Positions 17,102-21,855 of a DNA stretch of 21,974 nucleotides are shown piece by piece. The position numbers and the translations under genes were made by a program. The stretch is from positions 1 to 21,974 of the IMG/VR virus record IMGVR_UViG_3300031977_002507. The stretch is one strand, 5' to 3'. The DNA comes from a virus. The notes under the pieces were generated by a model. It searched no databases. It saw nothing but the letters and a program-made list of their open reading frames with translations, and had not been told where the DNA came from. Position 1 is the first letter of the stretch. Every line of letters begins with the position of its first letter.

Positions 17102-17374
17102 TTATCGCTTAGTAAAGGATAACACTCCGCCCCTGTAGGCTGGCCTATTTGCTGGGGACGTTTTCTTCATTTGCAGATATACTTCATCAAAGACCCTAGC
17201 GCCCAACTCTACTTCATAGCTTTCGCCCGGCTCAAGGGCCTCTAGAGCGCTCAGTACGCTTTCCGCAGAAAGTTCTGGCTCAGACCGCACGGGTTCTGGA
17301 GCGGGGTCTATAACTTCTTCTGGCTGATCTGGCTCGCTATCACTAGCCCAAGAGGAAAATCTATCGAAACTCAT
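17102..17374 (-). CDS. Acidic Pro/Glu-rich protein of unknown function (90 aa)
   Basis: I do not recognise it. The first half is acidic and Pro/Glu/Ser-rich (SEPDQPEEVIDPAPEPVRSE), probably disordered. The second half has a helix-like ESVLSALEALEPGESY and a basic end (MKKTSPANRPAYRGG, then FTKR). It overlaps the HNH gene upstream as ATGA and ends 2 bases before the ERCC4 nuclease start, so it is embedded in a coupled set of nuclease genes. A small regulatory or bridging partner of one of them is possible but unsupported. Confidence 0.65.
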   Translation of the reverse strand: MSFDRFSSWASDSEPDQPEEVIDPAPEPVRSEPELSAESVLSALEALEPGESYEVELGARVFDEVYLQMKKTSPANRPAYRGGVLSFTKR

Positions 17375-17646
17375 TTTTTATTTCTCCTAACTATCTCGTT
17401 GAAATATGAAACGTAATGCGACTCTTTGCCCGTAACAGACTTGTGGCACCCCCTACATAGGGTAACTCCGTTGTCTGTGTCATGGCGCAGGGAACTCGCT
17501 GAACTCCATTTTATTATATGATGAACGTTGAGATAAGCATTCTTACCTCTTTTATTACACATTTGACAGGTATATTTGTCTCGTTTTAGTACATCAAGAC
17601 GAAACTGCTTGTAAACCGGATCTCCGTAGTCTCGCCTTTTCGACAT
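17371..17646 (-). CDS. HNH endonuclease (91 aa)
   Basis: Small stand-alone HNH nuclease. Visible motifs are a zinc knuckle CQMC (Cys27, Cys30), the catalytic VHHIIKWS (His42, His43), Asn59 in DNGVTLC, and CRGCH (Cys64, Cys67, His68). The N-terminal YGDPVYKQFR is typical of short phage HNH proteins, supporting the ATG at 17646 even though this makes it overlap the upstream gene by 53 bases. HNH proteins beside terminases often help cleave cos or pac DNA during packaging, which is the likely role here. A homing endonuclease is the alternative, but the protein is short and well integrated in the operon. Confidence 0.9.
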   Translation of the reverse strand: MSKRRDYGDPVYKQFRLDVLKRDKYTCQMCNKRGKNAYLNVHHIIKWSSASSLRHDTDNGVTLCRGCHKSVTGKESHYVSYFNEIVRRNKK

Positions 17647-18700
17647 CGCTATCCACCATTCTTTCTGCTAACTGTTTAAAACTTACGTCTCTATGCCATC
17701 CGAGTACACTCTCTGCTTTCTTTGGAATACCAAGCAAATAGTCAACCTCGGCTGGCCTGTAAAACTCTGGGTCTACGACAACACAGGATTCCCAGTCATC
17801 TATATCAACATAGTTAAATGCAGCATCTAGAAAGTCTCTGACGCTATAGGTTTCTCCGGTGCCAATAACATAATCATCAGCCGTGTCTTGCTGTAGCATT
17901 AACCACATGGCGTTTACATAGTCCTGAGCATGTCCCCAATCTCGTTTAGCGTCTAGGTTGCCCAGCCTGAGCTTTGGAAAACTACCCTCTAAATTTATAA
18001 TATGATCTTCTGAGGTTTTAAAATCATCTGATTCAAGCTCTTGTATTGTATATCCAGTCTCATCAATCCACTTTAGAAAGCCCCCAATCCATTTAGTAAT
18101 TTTCCTAGTTACAAAGTTCTCTCCACGTCTTTCGCTTTCGTGATTAAATAAAATACCACAACTTCCGTGTATGCCGTATCCTTCTCTGTAATTTCGCACC
18201 AAATGATGCGCTGCTAACTTTGCGATGGCATAAGGGCTTTGTGGCACGAATGGAGTGTTCTCGTCTTGGAACTTAATGTCACCAAATCTACCTTTGGTAG
18301 TCGAGAAATTTTTTCCGAACATTTCGCTACTGCTAGCTTGATAAAATCTAATTTTATCTTTTCTGTCGGAATATCTTATTGCTTCTAGAATATTTAGAAC
18401 ACCACCAGCGGTAATGTCCCATGTTAGATTGGGCTGCTTGAAACTAGTGCCAACATGAGATTGTGCAGCCAAATTATATACTTCATCAGGACAATGCTCT
18501 TCGATTATTTTTGCGACATTGAAGCCGTCCGTTACATCGCCCTCTACGAGTACGATATTTTGCAAGATATGATTAATATTGCTCGTGTTTGGCGTACTGG
18601 TGCGTCTGGTTACTCCAATAACTTCATACCCTTTACTCAGGAGTAATTCTGCTAAATAGCTACCATCCTGTCCGGTGATACCAAATATAATCGCCTTCAT
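17594..18700 (-). CDS. gmd: GDP-mannose 4,6-dehydratase (368 aa)
   Basis: Converts GDP-D-mannose to GDP-4-keto-6-deoxy-D-mannose, the precursor of fucose, rhamnose and perosamine sugars. It is a short-chain dehydrogenase with NADP-binding GITGQDG (Gly7, Gly10, Gly13), catalytic SSSEMFG (Ser124/125, Glu126) and YAIAK (Tyr157, Lys161), and the family signatures NHESERRGENFVTRKI, LGNLDAKRDWGHAQDYV and RPAEVDYLLG. A segment at about 207-243 (from WIGGFLKW to NLEGSFP) is absent from typical bacterial enzymes and looks like an insertion. No downstream sugar gene lies in the window. The start overlaps the small-terminase stop as TAATG. Its place inside a packaging operon is unusual. A role in altering host or virion glycans is inferred. 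Confidence 0.95.
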   Translation of the reverse strand: MKAIIFGITGQDGSYLAELLLSKGYEVIGVTRRTSTPNTSNINHILQNIVLVEGDVTDGFNVAKIIEEHCPDEVYNLAAQSHVGTSFKQPNLTWDITAGGVLNILEAIRYSDRKDKIRFYQASSSEMFGKNFSTTKGRFGDIKFQDENTPFVPQSPYAIAKLAAHHLVRNYREGYGIHGSCGILFNHESERRGENFVTRKITKWIGGFLKWIDETGYTIQELESDDFKTSEDHIINLEGSFPKLRLGNLDAKRDWGHAQDYVNAMWLMLQQDTADDYVIGTGETYSVRDFLDAAFNYVDIDDWESCVVVDPEFYRPAEVDYLLGIPKKAESVLGWHRDVSFKQLAERMVDSDVEKARLRRSGLQAVSS

Positions 18701-19503
18701 TACTTATCCTCATCTTTAATTAATGTTTCTGGTGTTAGGAAGGGCTGGTCGATGTTGCCGTCCTCATATTGTGTGTAATCTGAAAGCCGTTCTTTCTCTC
18801 TTTCAGTGGCGAGTCGCATCTTTTCCATCTCTATTCCTATTTTAGACCTGAATTCTGAACTGGTTGCTATTTGTTTCACAAGCGATGCAAATGTTTGTTT
18901 CGAGTCCTCAATAGCCTTGATTCGCTGTTCTCGCGTGCCTTTGAGGTCTTTGAGCATGGTCGCTTTTCGAGCCTGAAGATCTTTGTAATCTTTACTCAGA
19001 GTCTCCTGTGAGGCTCTCAGCACTGCGATCTGACGCTCCAAATTCATTATGTAGTCCACATCTCGCTGATCCTTGTCTCGCGCCTTTTCATTCTGAACAA
19101 GACGCTCGTTAAGCGCTATTTCTTCTTGACCTTCGTGTTGGGACCGTAGAATCCGATTCATGAGGATTTCAAGCTTGATCGTATCTATTATCTGCATTTC
19201 TTCGGTATGAAACACATCATCTTTGAACTGGCTCCACATTTTTTTGAAATGAAATTGAAACATTTCTAATTCTTCTGAAGAAAATTGGTTGGATAGCTCT
19301 TTGTAGTATGGTTTCGTCTTTAATTCATTTGCTACAGCCGCCTCTTTCTTTTGTGCTGAAGAAAATCCGACCCGTTTGGCAATCCAGTCCCTAACAGACT
19401 CAGGGTCTCGTGTTAGAGTCTCTGCAATGGCTTCTGGAGAAAGAACCTCGCAGTTCTGCTCGATAAATTGCATTTCCTCATTGGAGAATCTACCCTTCTT
19501 CAT
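18700..19503 (-). CDS. Probable terminase small subunit (267 aa)
   Basis: Residues 1-45 (RFSNEEMQFIEQN, SPEAIAETL, RDPESVRDWIAKR) form a helix-turn-helix-like unit suited to DNA recognition. Residues about 60-120 (KPYYKELSNQF, EELEMFQFHFKKMWSQFKDD, TEEMQIIDTIKLEILMNRIL) resemble a segment found in phage small-terminase proteins encoded near large terminases. About 125-240 is a long charged coiled coil, plausible for oligomer formation. Such proteins bind genome recognition sites and load the large subunit. The ATG has GGAG about 9 bases upstream and overlaps the sigma-like gene by 14 bases. A transcription regulator is the main alternative. Confidence 0.68.
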   Translation of the reverse strand: MKKGRFSNEEMQFIEQNCEVLSPEAIAETLTRDPESVRDWIAKRVGFSSAQKKEAAVANELKTKPYYKELSNQFSSEELEMFQFHFKKMWSQFKDDVFHTEEMQIIDTIKLEILMNRILRSQHEGQEEIALNERLVQNEKARDKDQRDVDYIMNLERQIAVLRASQETLSKDYKDLQARKATMLKDLKGTREQRIKAIEDSKQTFASLVKQIATSSEFRSKIGIEMEKMRLATEREKERLSDYTQYEDGNIDQPFLTPETLIKDEDK

Positions 19504-20011
19504 TTTCGTGTTCTCCGTCTATTATCTCTTGTAATTTCTTTATGATTTTAACTTTACGACTTTTTGTGAGTTTACCCTTATTTTTTAGCTTGAGATAGTC
19601 CGAGCGCATGTTTGCAGGAAGTTTTTCATCAATTATCTCATGTATTTCTGTAAGGTGGGCCTCATCTTCAATATCTGAACCCGTGGCTATGTGGAATAAT
19701 TCATGTATATCTATGGGTTCGAGTATGCTTTTCTTGGTGTCTTGCATTTTTTGGGCATCGCCCACCTCATAACGGTAATAATTATCGCGTTTAAAGTTTT
19801 TTAGCCTGTTGCTCAGGTGTATATATAGGAAATTTTCCAGCGAGCGCTCATTGTCATAGGATTTTAGCCCATCATATGCAATAATAAACGCCTCTTGGCG
19901 GATGTCATCACACTCAAAGGACGTAAAAACATATTTATGGGCGATTTTATCAATAACAAAATGATATGCCGCAAGGAATTTCTCCTCTGTTACTCCATCA
20001 GGCAGCTCCAT
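19490..20011 (-). CDS. Sigma-70-family-like transcription factor (173 aa)
   Basis: I chose the ATG at 20011, with AAGG five bases upstream; a GTG two codons earlier is possible. Residues 35-53 (DDIRQEAFIIAYDGLKSYD) match sigma region 2.1-2.2, the core-polymerase contact, and 57-76 (SLENFLYIHLSNRLKNFKRD) match 2.3-2.4, used for -10 recognition and melting. Aromatic residues follow (NYYRY). The end (ANMRSDYLKLKNKGKLTKSRKVKIIKKL) could be a reduced, basic region 4, but a full helix-turn-helix is not clear. By family analogy it would redirect host polymerase to late phage promoters; the TGTGTA elements in this block are the candidate targets. It overlaps the 48-aa gene upstream and the next gene downstream. 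Confidence 0.78.
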   Translation of the reverse strand: MELPDGVTEEKFLAAYHFVIDKIAHKYVFTSFECDDIRQEAFIIAYDGLKSYDNERSLENFLYIHLSNRLKNFKRDNYYRYEVGDAQKMQDTKKSILEPIDIHELFHIATGSDIEDEAHLTEIHEIIDEKLPANMRSDYLKLKNKGKLTKSRKVKIIKKLQEIIDGEHENEEG

Positions 20012-20144
20012 CTTCACCTTCTTCTTCTAAAAGTGACGCTATGGACTTGTCTTCCTGCTCCAAGTCGGCCTTGACGGACTCTTCTAGCTCCGCAGTGGAC
20101 TTCATGTGCAGCTCGATCTCTATTTCTTTGGGATTTTCACTCAT
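19998..20144 (-). CDS. Short acidic protein heading the late block (48 aa)
   Basis: This short frame encodes a 48-residue acidic protein, MSENPKEIEIELHMKSTAEL at its start and LLEEEGEDGAA at its end. An excellent Shine-Dalgarno (AAAGGAG, six bases before the ATG) supports it, as does the 14-base overlap with the sigma-like gene, which would couple the two. It sits 30 bases behind a TGTGTATATAAC element. The composition (mostly Glu, Ser, Lys) suggests a disordered or helical peptide with no recognisable domain. An adaptor of the sigma-like protein is conceivable from pairing alone; I cannot support it further. Confidence 0.7.
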   Translation of the reverse strand: MSENPKEIEIELHMKSTAELEESVKADLEQEDKSIASLLEEEGEDGAA

Positions 20145-20173
20145 TTTTCTCTCCTTTAGGGGGTTTACAACTA

Positions 20174-20186
20174 GTTATATACACAG
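20174..20186 (-). promoter_or_regulatory. Putative late promoter element heading the late block
   Basis: Minus-strand CTGTGTATATAAC lies 30 bases before the ATG of the 48-aa gene. It shares TGTGTA with three other elements in the block. As the most upstream copy it would drive the sigma-like gene itself, allowing positive feedback. Inference only. Confidence 0.42.
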
Positions 20187-20390
20187 GAGCAATAAATTTA
20201 CCCATAATTTGTGCATTTTCGCATGAAAAGAGATATAGTATGGTGACTTCGGTCGGAACATTTAGATTTAGGGCGATTTCATTAACGCTGTCACAATAAA
20301 AATTTGTCCTGTCTGTGGCGCTTGGACGGCGGCACCCTCCCAAGGTGGGGTTGTCAGAGTGAAATTTTTCTTTTGAATGTTAGGAATTGG

Positions 20391-20512
20391 ACTCAGGTAT
20401 TACCCGTGCCTGATACATTTGGCAGTTGTTGGTTCCAGTAATGGAATGCGGCGAAAGAATTTTCCTGTAGTGAGTTCGGCTCTCACCCAAATCAATCCAA
20501 CAAGAACAACTG
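20391..20512 (+). ncRNA. Possible structured RNA in the divergent gap
   Basis: Four short perfect helices can be drawn. TCAGG (20393-20397) pairs with CCTGA (20409-20413). ATTTGG (20417-20422) pairs with CCAAAT (20487-20492) and encloses two hairpins: TTCCA-GTAA-TGGAA (20433-20446) and GTGAG-TTCGGCT-CTCAC (20470-20486). A rival pairing, CAGTTGTT (20423-20430) with AACAACTG (20505-20512), crosses the closing helix and could form a pseudoknot. The GTAA loop is a stable GNRA tetraloop only on the plus strand, which suggests that orientation. I recognise no known RNA family. Folding energy and conservation are untested. Confidence 0.3.
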
Positions 20513-20539
20513 ATTAATGGTTCACTAATAAATGTTTCA

Positions 20540-20571
20540 TATCCTACAGACAGGGGCTTGTTGGTAGGATA
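20540..20571 (+). promoter_or_regulatory. Leader hairpin before the DUF1289-like gene
   Basis: TATCCTAC and GTAGGATA form a perfect 8-bp stem around a 16-base loop. The loop holds GGCTT, complementary to AAGCC just after the stem (20573-20577), next to the GAGG ribosome site. A pseudoknot seems sterically hard with the full stem, because only one base would cross it, but the pairings could compete. A translational control element is possible. Confidence 0.35.
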
Positions 20572-20591
20572 AAAGCCGAGGGTATGTAAAT

Positions 20592-20780
20592 ATGAAATCA
20601 CCATGTGTTAGAATATGCAGATTAAATGACGAAAGCTGGTGTATTGGGTGTGGAATGACCGTTAGGGATTTAAGGGTTTGGAGGAGTGTCGATGAAGAAG
20701 AGCAAAAAAGAATCAGAAATGAAAGTAGTGAAAGGCTCCGCTTGCAAAAGCTGCGGGACGACGATCTATTACATGATTAG
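20592..20780 (+). CDS. DUF1289-family small Cys-rich protein (62 aa)
   Basis: Residues 3-30 carry the DUF1289 pattern: SPCVRICRL with Cys5 and Cys9, then WCIGCG with Cys17 and Cys20, followed by a Trp-containing helix (LRVWRSVDEEEQKRI). The four cysteines probably bind zinc or another metal. The family is small, common in Proteobacteria, and of unknown biochemical function, so none is assigned. GAGG lies about ten bases before the ATG. Its last 89 bases overlap the zinc-ribbon gene in another frame. A phage copy is unusual enough to note. Confidence 0.82.
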   Translation: MKSPCVRICRLNDESWCIGCGMTVRDLRVWRSVDEEEQKRIRNESSERLRLQKLRDDDLLHD

Positions 20781-20838
20781 CAAGAAAAAATTCAAATGTG
20801 TTATGTGCCGGGAGACTCACATTGACAAAAACATGTAA
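20692..20838 (+). CDS. Small zinc-ribbon protein (48 aa)
   Basis: Encoded within and beyond the end of the DUF1289-like gene. GGAGGAG five bases before the ATG is the strongest ribosome site in this cluster and supports a real gene. The protein begins with a basic MKKSKKESEMK and has two CxxC knuckles: ACKSCG (Cys18, Cys21) and KCVMC (Cys36, Cys39), 15 residues apart, a classic zinc ribbon. A nucleic-acid-binding or protein-adaptor role is likely for such folds; the specific function is unknown. It overlaps the next gene by 17 bases. Confidence 0.72.
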   Translation: MKKSKKESEMKVVKGSACKSCGTTIYYMISKKKFKCVMCRETHIDKNM

Positions 20839-21184
20839 GATATGCGGCCAAGCAAAAGATAGGGCGGCCTTTGCGGGTCATAAGATGTACAAGGACCGCC
20901 TTGATTCGCGTTGTAAGGAGTGCGTGAGCGAGCAGGCGAAGGTTAGACGCCAGTTGAAGAAGGTGGCTCCTGAGAAGCCTGAGAGGTGCGAGTGCTGTGG
21001 TAAAGAATCACACAAGACGCTAGTTTTGGACCATTGTCACGAAACGAATCAGTTTAGGGGCTGGATCTGTGAGGCTTGCAACACGGGCATCGGTAAGTTG
21101 GGCGATGATTTCACTGGTGTCTGGATGGCTGCCATGTACTTGTCTCGATTTGATGATAAATTACTTCAAGAGCGTCGAGTCTAG
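20822..21184 (+). CDS. Recombination endonuclease VII-like nuclease (120 aa)
   Basis: The His-Me finger core of T4 endonuclease VII is clear: ERCECCG (Cys56, Cys59), LDHCHET (Asp70, His71, His73), GWICEACN (Cys83, Cys86, Asn87) and GIGKLGDD. In T4 this enzyme resolves branched DNA before packaging. An extra N-terminal zinc knuckle is visible (Cys5, Cys8 with Cys31, Cys34). I chose the TTG at 20822 because GGGAG lies seven bases upstream; a GTG at 20798 in the same frame would add 8 residues. It overlaps the zinc-ribbon gene by 17 bases, completing a compact cluster of three Cys-rich proteins. Confidence 0.85.
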   Translation: MTKTCKICGQAKDRAAFAGHKMYKDRLDSRCKECVSEQAKVRRQLKKVAPEKPERCECCGKESHKTLVLDHCHETNQFRGWICEACNTGIGKLGDDFTGVWMAAMYLSRFDDKLLQERRV

Positions 21185-21236
21185 ATGGTTTAGATAAGAC
21201 ATATTATATTTATTTGTGTTGGTTGTGTTTGAACCA

Positions 21237-21298
21237 CCCCGGCTTTACGGGGAAAAAATACGCCATTATCTTCTGAACAAATAATTCCCCCTTTTTTT
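21237..21298 (+). terminator. Terminator-like region with alternative hairpins
   Basis: GGGGAA (21249-21254) can pair with TTCCCC (21285-21290), stacked on an inner ATTAT/ATAAT helix, and is followed by seven Ts (21292-21298), as in an intrinsic terminator for the nuclease cluster. The same GGGG can instead pair upstream, CCCCG (21237-21241) with CGGGG (21248-21252). The two structures exclude each other. The terminator stem has a ten-base bulge, so strength is doubtful. Confidence 0.45.
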
Positions 21299-21319
21299 CA
21301 GAATTAGGGTGCAGAGGTA

Positions 21320-21347
21320 TTGACAAATCTGCCGATCTATGTATAAT
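21320..21347 (+). promoter_or_regulatory. Sigma-70 promoter, early cassette 1
   Basis: Perfect -35 TTGACA (21320-21325), 16-base spacer containing CCGAT, and perfect -10 TATAAT (21342-21347). A leader with ACATAACAAACAACAACAC and TTTTTAAGGA follows before the 46-aa gene. Host polymerase should use it strongly. Confidence 0.93.
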
Positions 21348-21388
21348 AAGGACATAACAAACAACAACACTTTTTAAGGAAAAACAAA

Positions 21389-21529
21389 ATGCTAACTATC
21401 ACGAATCCAATCACCAAACAAATCGTTTTCCAAGGTACTACCCGCGAATTCTTGCAAGCTTTCCCGAAAGGTCTTGATCGGGACGCAGTAGAATTTTTTG
21501 AAGTTTCTTTCAAAAAGATTCAAGATTAG
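21389..21529 (+). CDS. Small early protein of unknown function (46 aa)
   Basis: Starts at the ATG nine bases after AAGGA and encodes MLTITNPITKQIVFQGTTRE at its start, ending FFEVSFKKIQD. No family is recognised. Size, its own strong promoter and its place in a run of tiny genes are typical of phage early genes that act on the host. The end of the frame holds the inverted repeat TTTTTGAA/TTCAAAAA, which may weaken read-through into the next cassette. Confidence 0.72.
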   Translation: MLTITNPITKQIVFQGTTREFLQAFPKGLDRDAVEFFEVSFKKIQD

Positions 21530-21531
21530 TC

Positions 21532-21559
21532 TTGACAATTCCGATAACTATAGTATAAT
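21532..21559 (+). promoter_or_regulatory. Sigma-70 promoter, early cassette 2
   Basis: TTGACA (21532-21537), 16-base spacer with CCGAT, TATAAT (21554-21559), both boxes perfect. It starts 3 bases after the stop of the 46-aa gene. The leader (GCATACAACACACAACACTT, then TAAGGAAAAC) closely matches cassettes 1 and 3. CAAGA-TTAG-TCTTG, a short inverted repeat, overlaps the -35 box. Confidence 0.93.
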
Positions 21560-21599
21560 CAAAGCATACAACACACAACACTTTCTAAGGAAAACTAAA

Positions 21600-21764
21600 A
21601 TGATCTTCACAAACGAAAACGAACTATTCACCGCAGTTGACAACGACGTAAACGTAATCGGTGCTACTTACACCGGCGAAGTAGAACACGGCGTTGTTCT
21701 CGATGAAGAAGGCTGGGGATTCACAGTAGAAAACGGAATCATCACCGGATACGCTCAAAAATAA
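21600..21764 (+). CDS. Small early protein of unknown function (54 aa)
   Basis: The frame is open further upstream, but the ATG at 21600 is placed just after TAAGGA and downstream of the promoter, so it is the start. The protein (MIFTNENELFTAVDNDVNVI at its start, ending ENGIITGYAQK) is acidic with alternating hydrophobic residues, suggesting a small beta-rich fold. No family is recognised. Like its neighbours, it has a private promoter, as expected for an early gene. Confidence 0.82.
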   Translation: MIFTNENELFTAVDNDVNVIGATYTGEVEHGVVLDEEGWGFTVENGIITGYAQK

Positions 21765-21788
21765 TTCGAGAATCTTTCAAGATTTTGT

Positions 21789-21816
21789 TTGACAACTCCG
21801 ATAAATAGATTATACT
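21789..21816 (+). promoter_or_regulatory. Sigma-70 promoter, early cassette 3
   Basis: TTGACA (21789-21794), 16-base spacer with CCGAT in the same place as cassette 2, and TATACT (21811-21816), one mismatch from consensus. The leader GCATAACAAACAACACTT again matches the other two. AATCTT-TC-AAGATT with following Ts, just upstream, could be a weak terminator for the 54-aa gene. Confidence 0.9.
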
Positions 21817-21855
21817 TTAAGCATAACAAACAACACTTACTAAAAGGTAAACACT

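Larger units (their letters stand above)
20145..20591. other. Divergent intergenic region between late (minus) and early (plus) genes
   Basis: This 447-base gap separates divergent gene sets. On the minus side it holds a putative late promoter (20174-20186) and the Shine-Dalgarno of the 48-aa gene. On the plus side it holds a potential structured RNA (about 20391-20571). No convincing gene is present: plus-strand frames lack ribosome sites, and the minus-strand frames lack a good start. I see no clear sigma-70 promoter for the DUF1289-like gene. Such a gap could also host packaging or replication signals, but no repeats typical of an origin are evident. Confidence 0.6.

Noticed and set aside
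20351-20414. Sigma-70-like boxes TTGTCA or TTGGAC before the DUF1289-like gene
   Set aside because: Only partial matches with no acceptable -10 box at the right distance; not comparable with the perfect promoters further right.
20416-20493. A tRNA-like span: ATTTGG/CCAAAT as acceptor stem, GTGAG-TTCGGCT-CTCAC as T arm, about 76 bases
   Set aside because: The first acceptor pair mismatches, position 8 is not T, no anticodon stem with a T33 loop can be formed, and the T loop lacks the usual A. Kept only as generic structure.
20377-20517. Plus-strand 46-codon frame starting MLGIGLRYYPC in the divergent gap
   Set aside because: No ribosome-binding site before the ATG (only T-rich sequence), no recognisable domain, and it overlaps the structured region.
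20541-20577. H-type pseudoknot resembling a preQ1-class riboswitch before the DUF1289-like gene
   Set aside because: Stem 1 would be 7-8 bp with only one or two bases crossing it, which is sterically unlikely, and the known riboswitch consensus is not matched.
21498-21599. Longer start for the 54-aa early protein
   Set aside because: It would overlap the 46-aa gene and run through the promoter and leader; the ATG at 21600 has the ribosome site.
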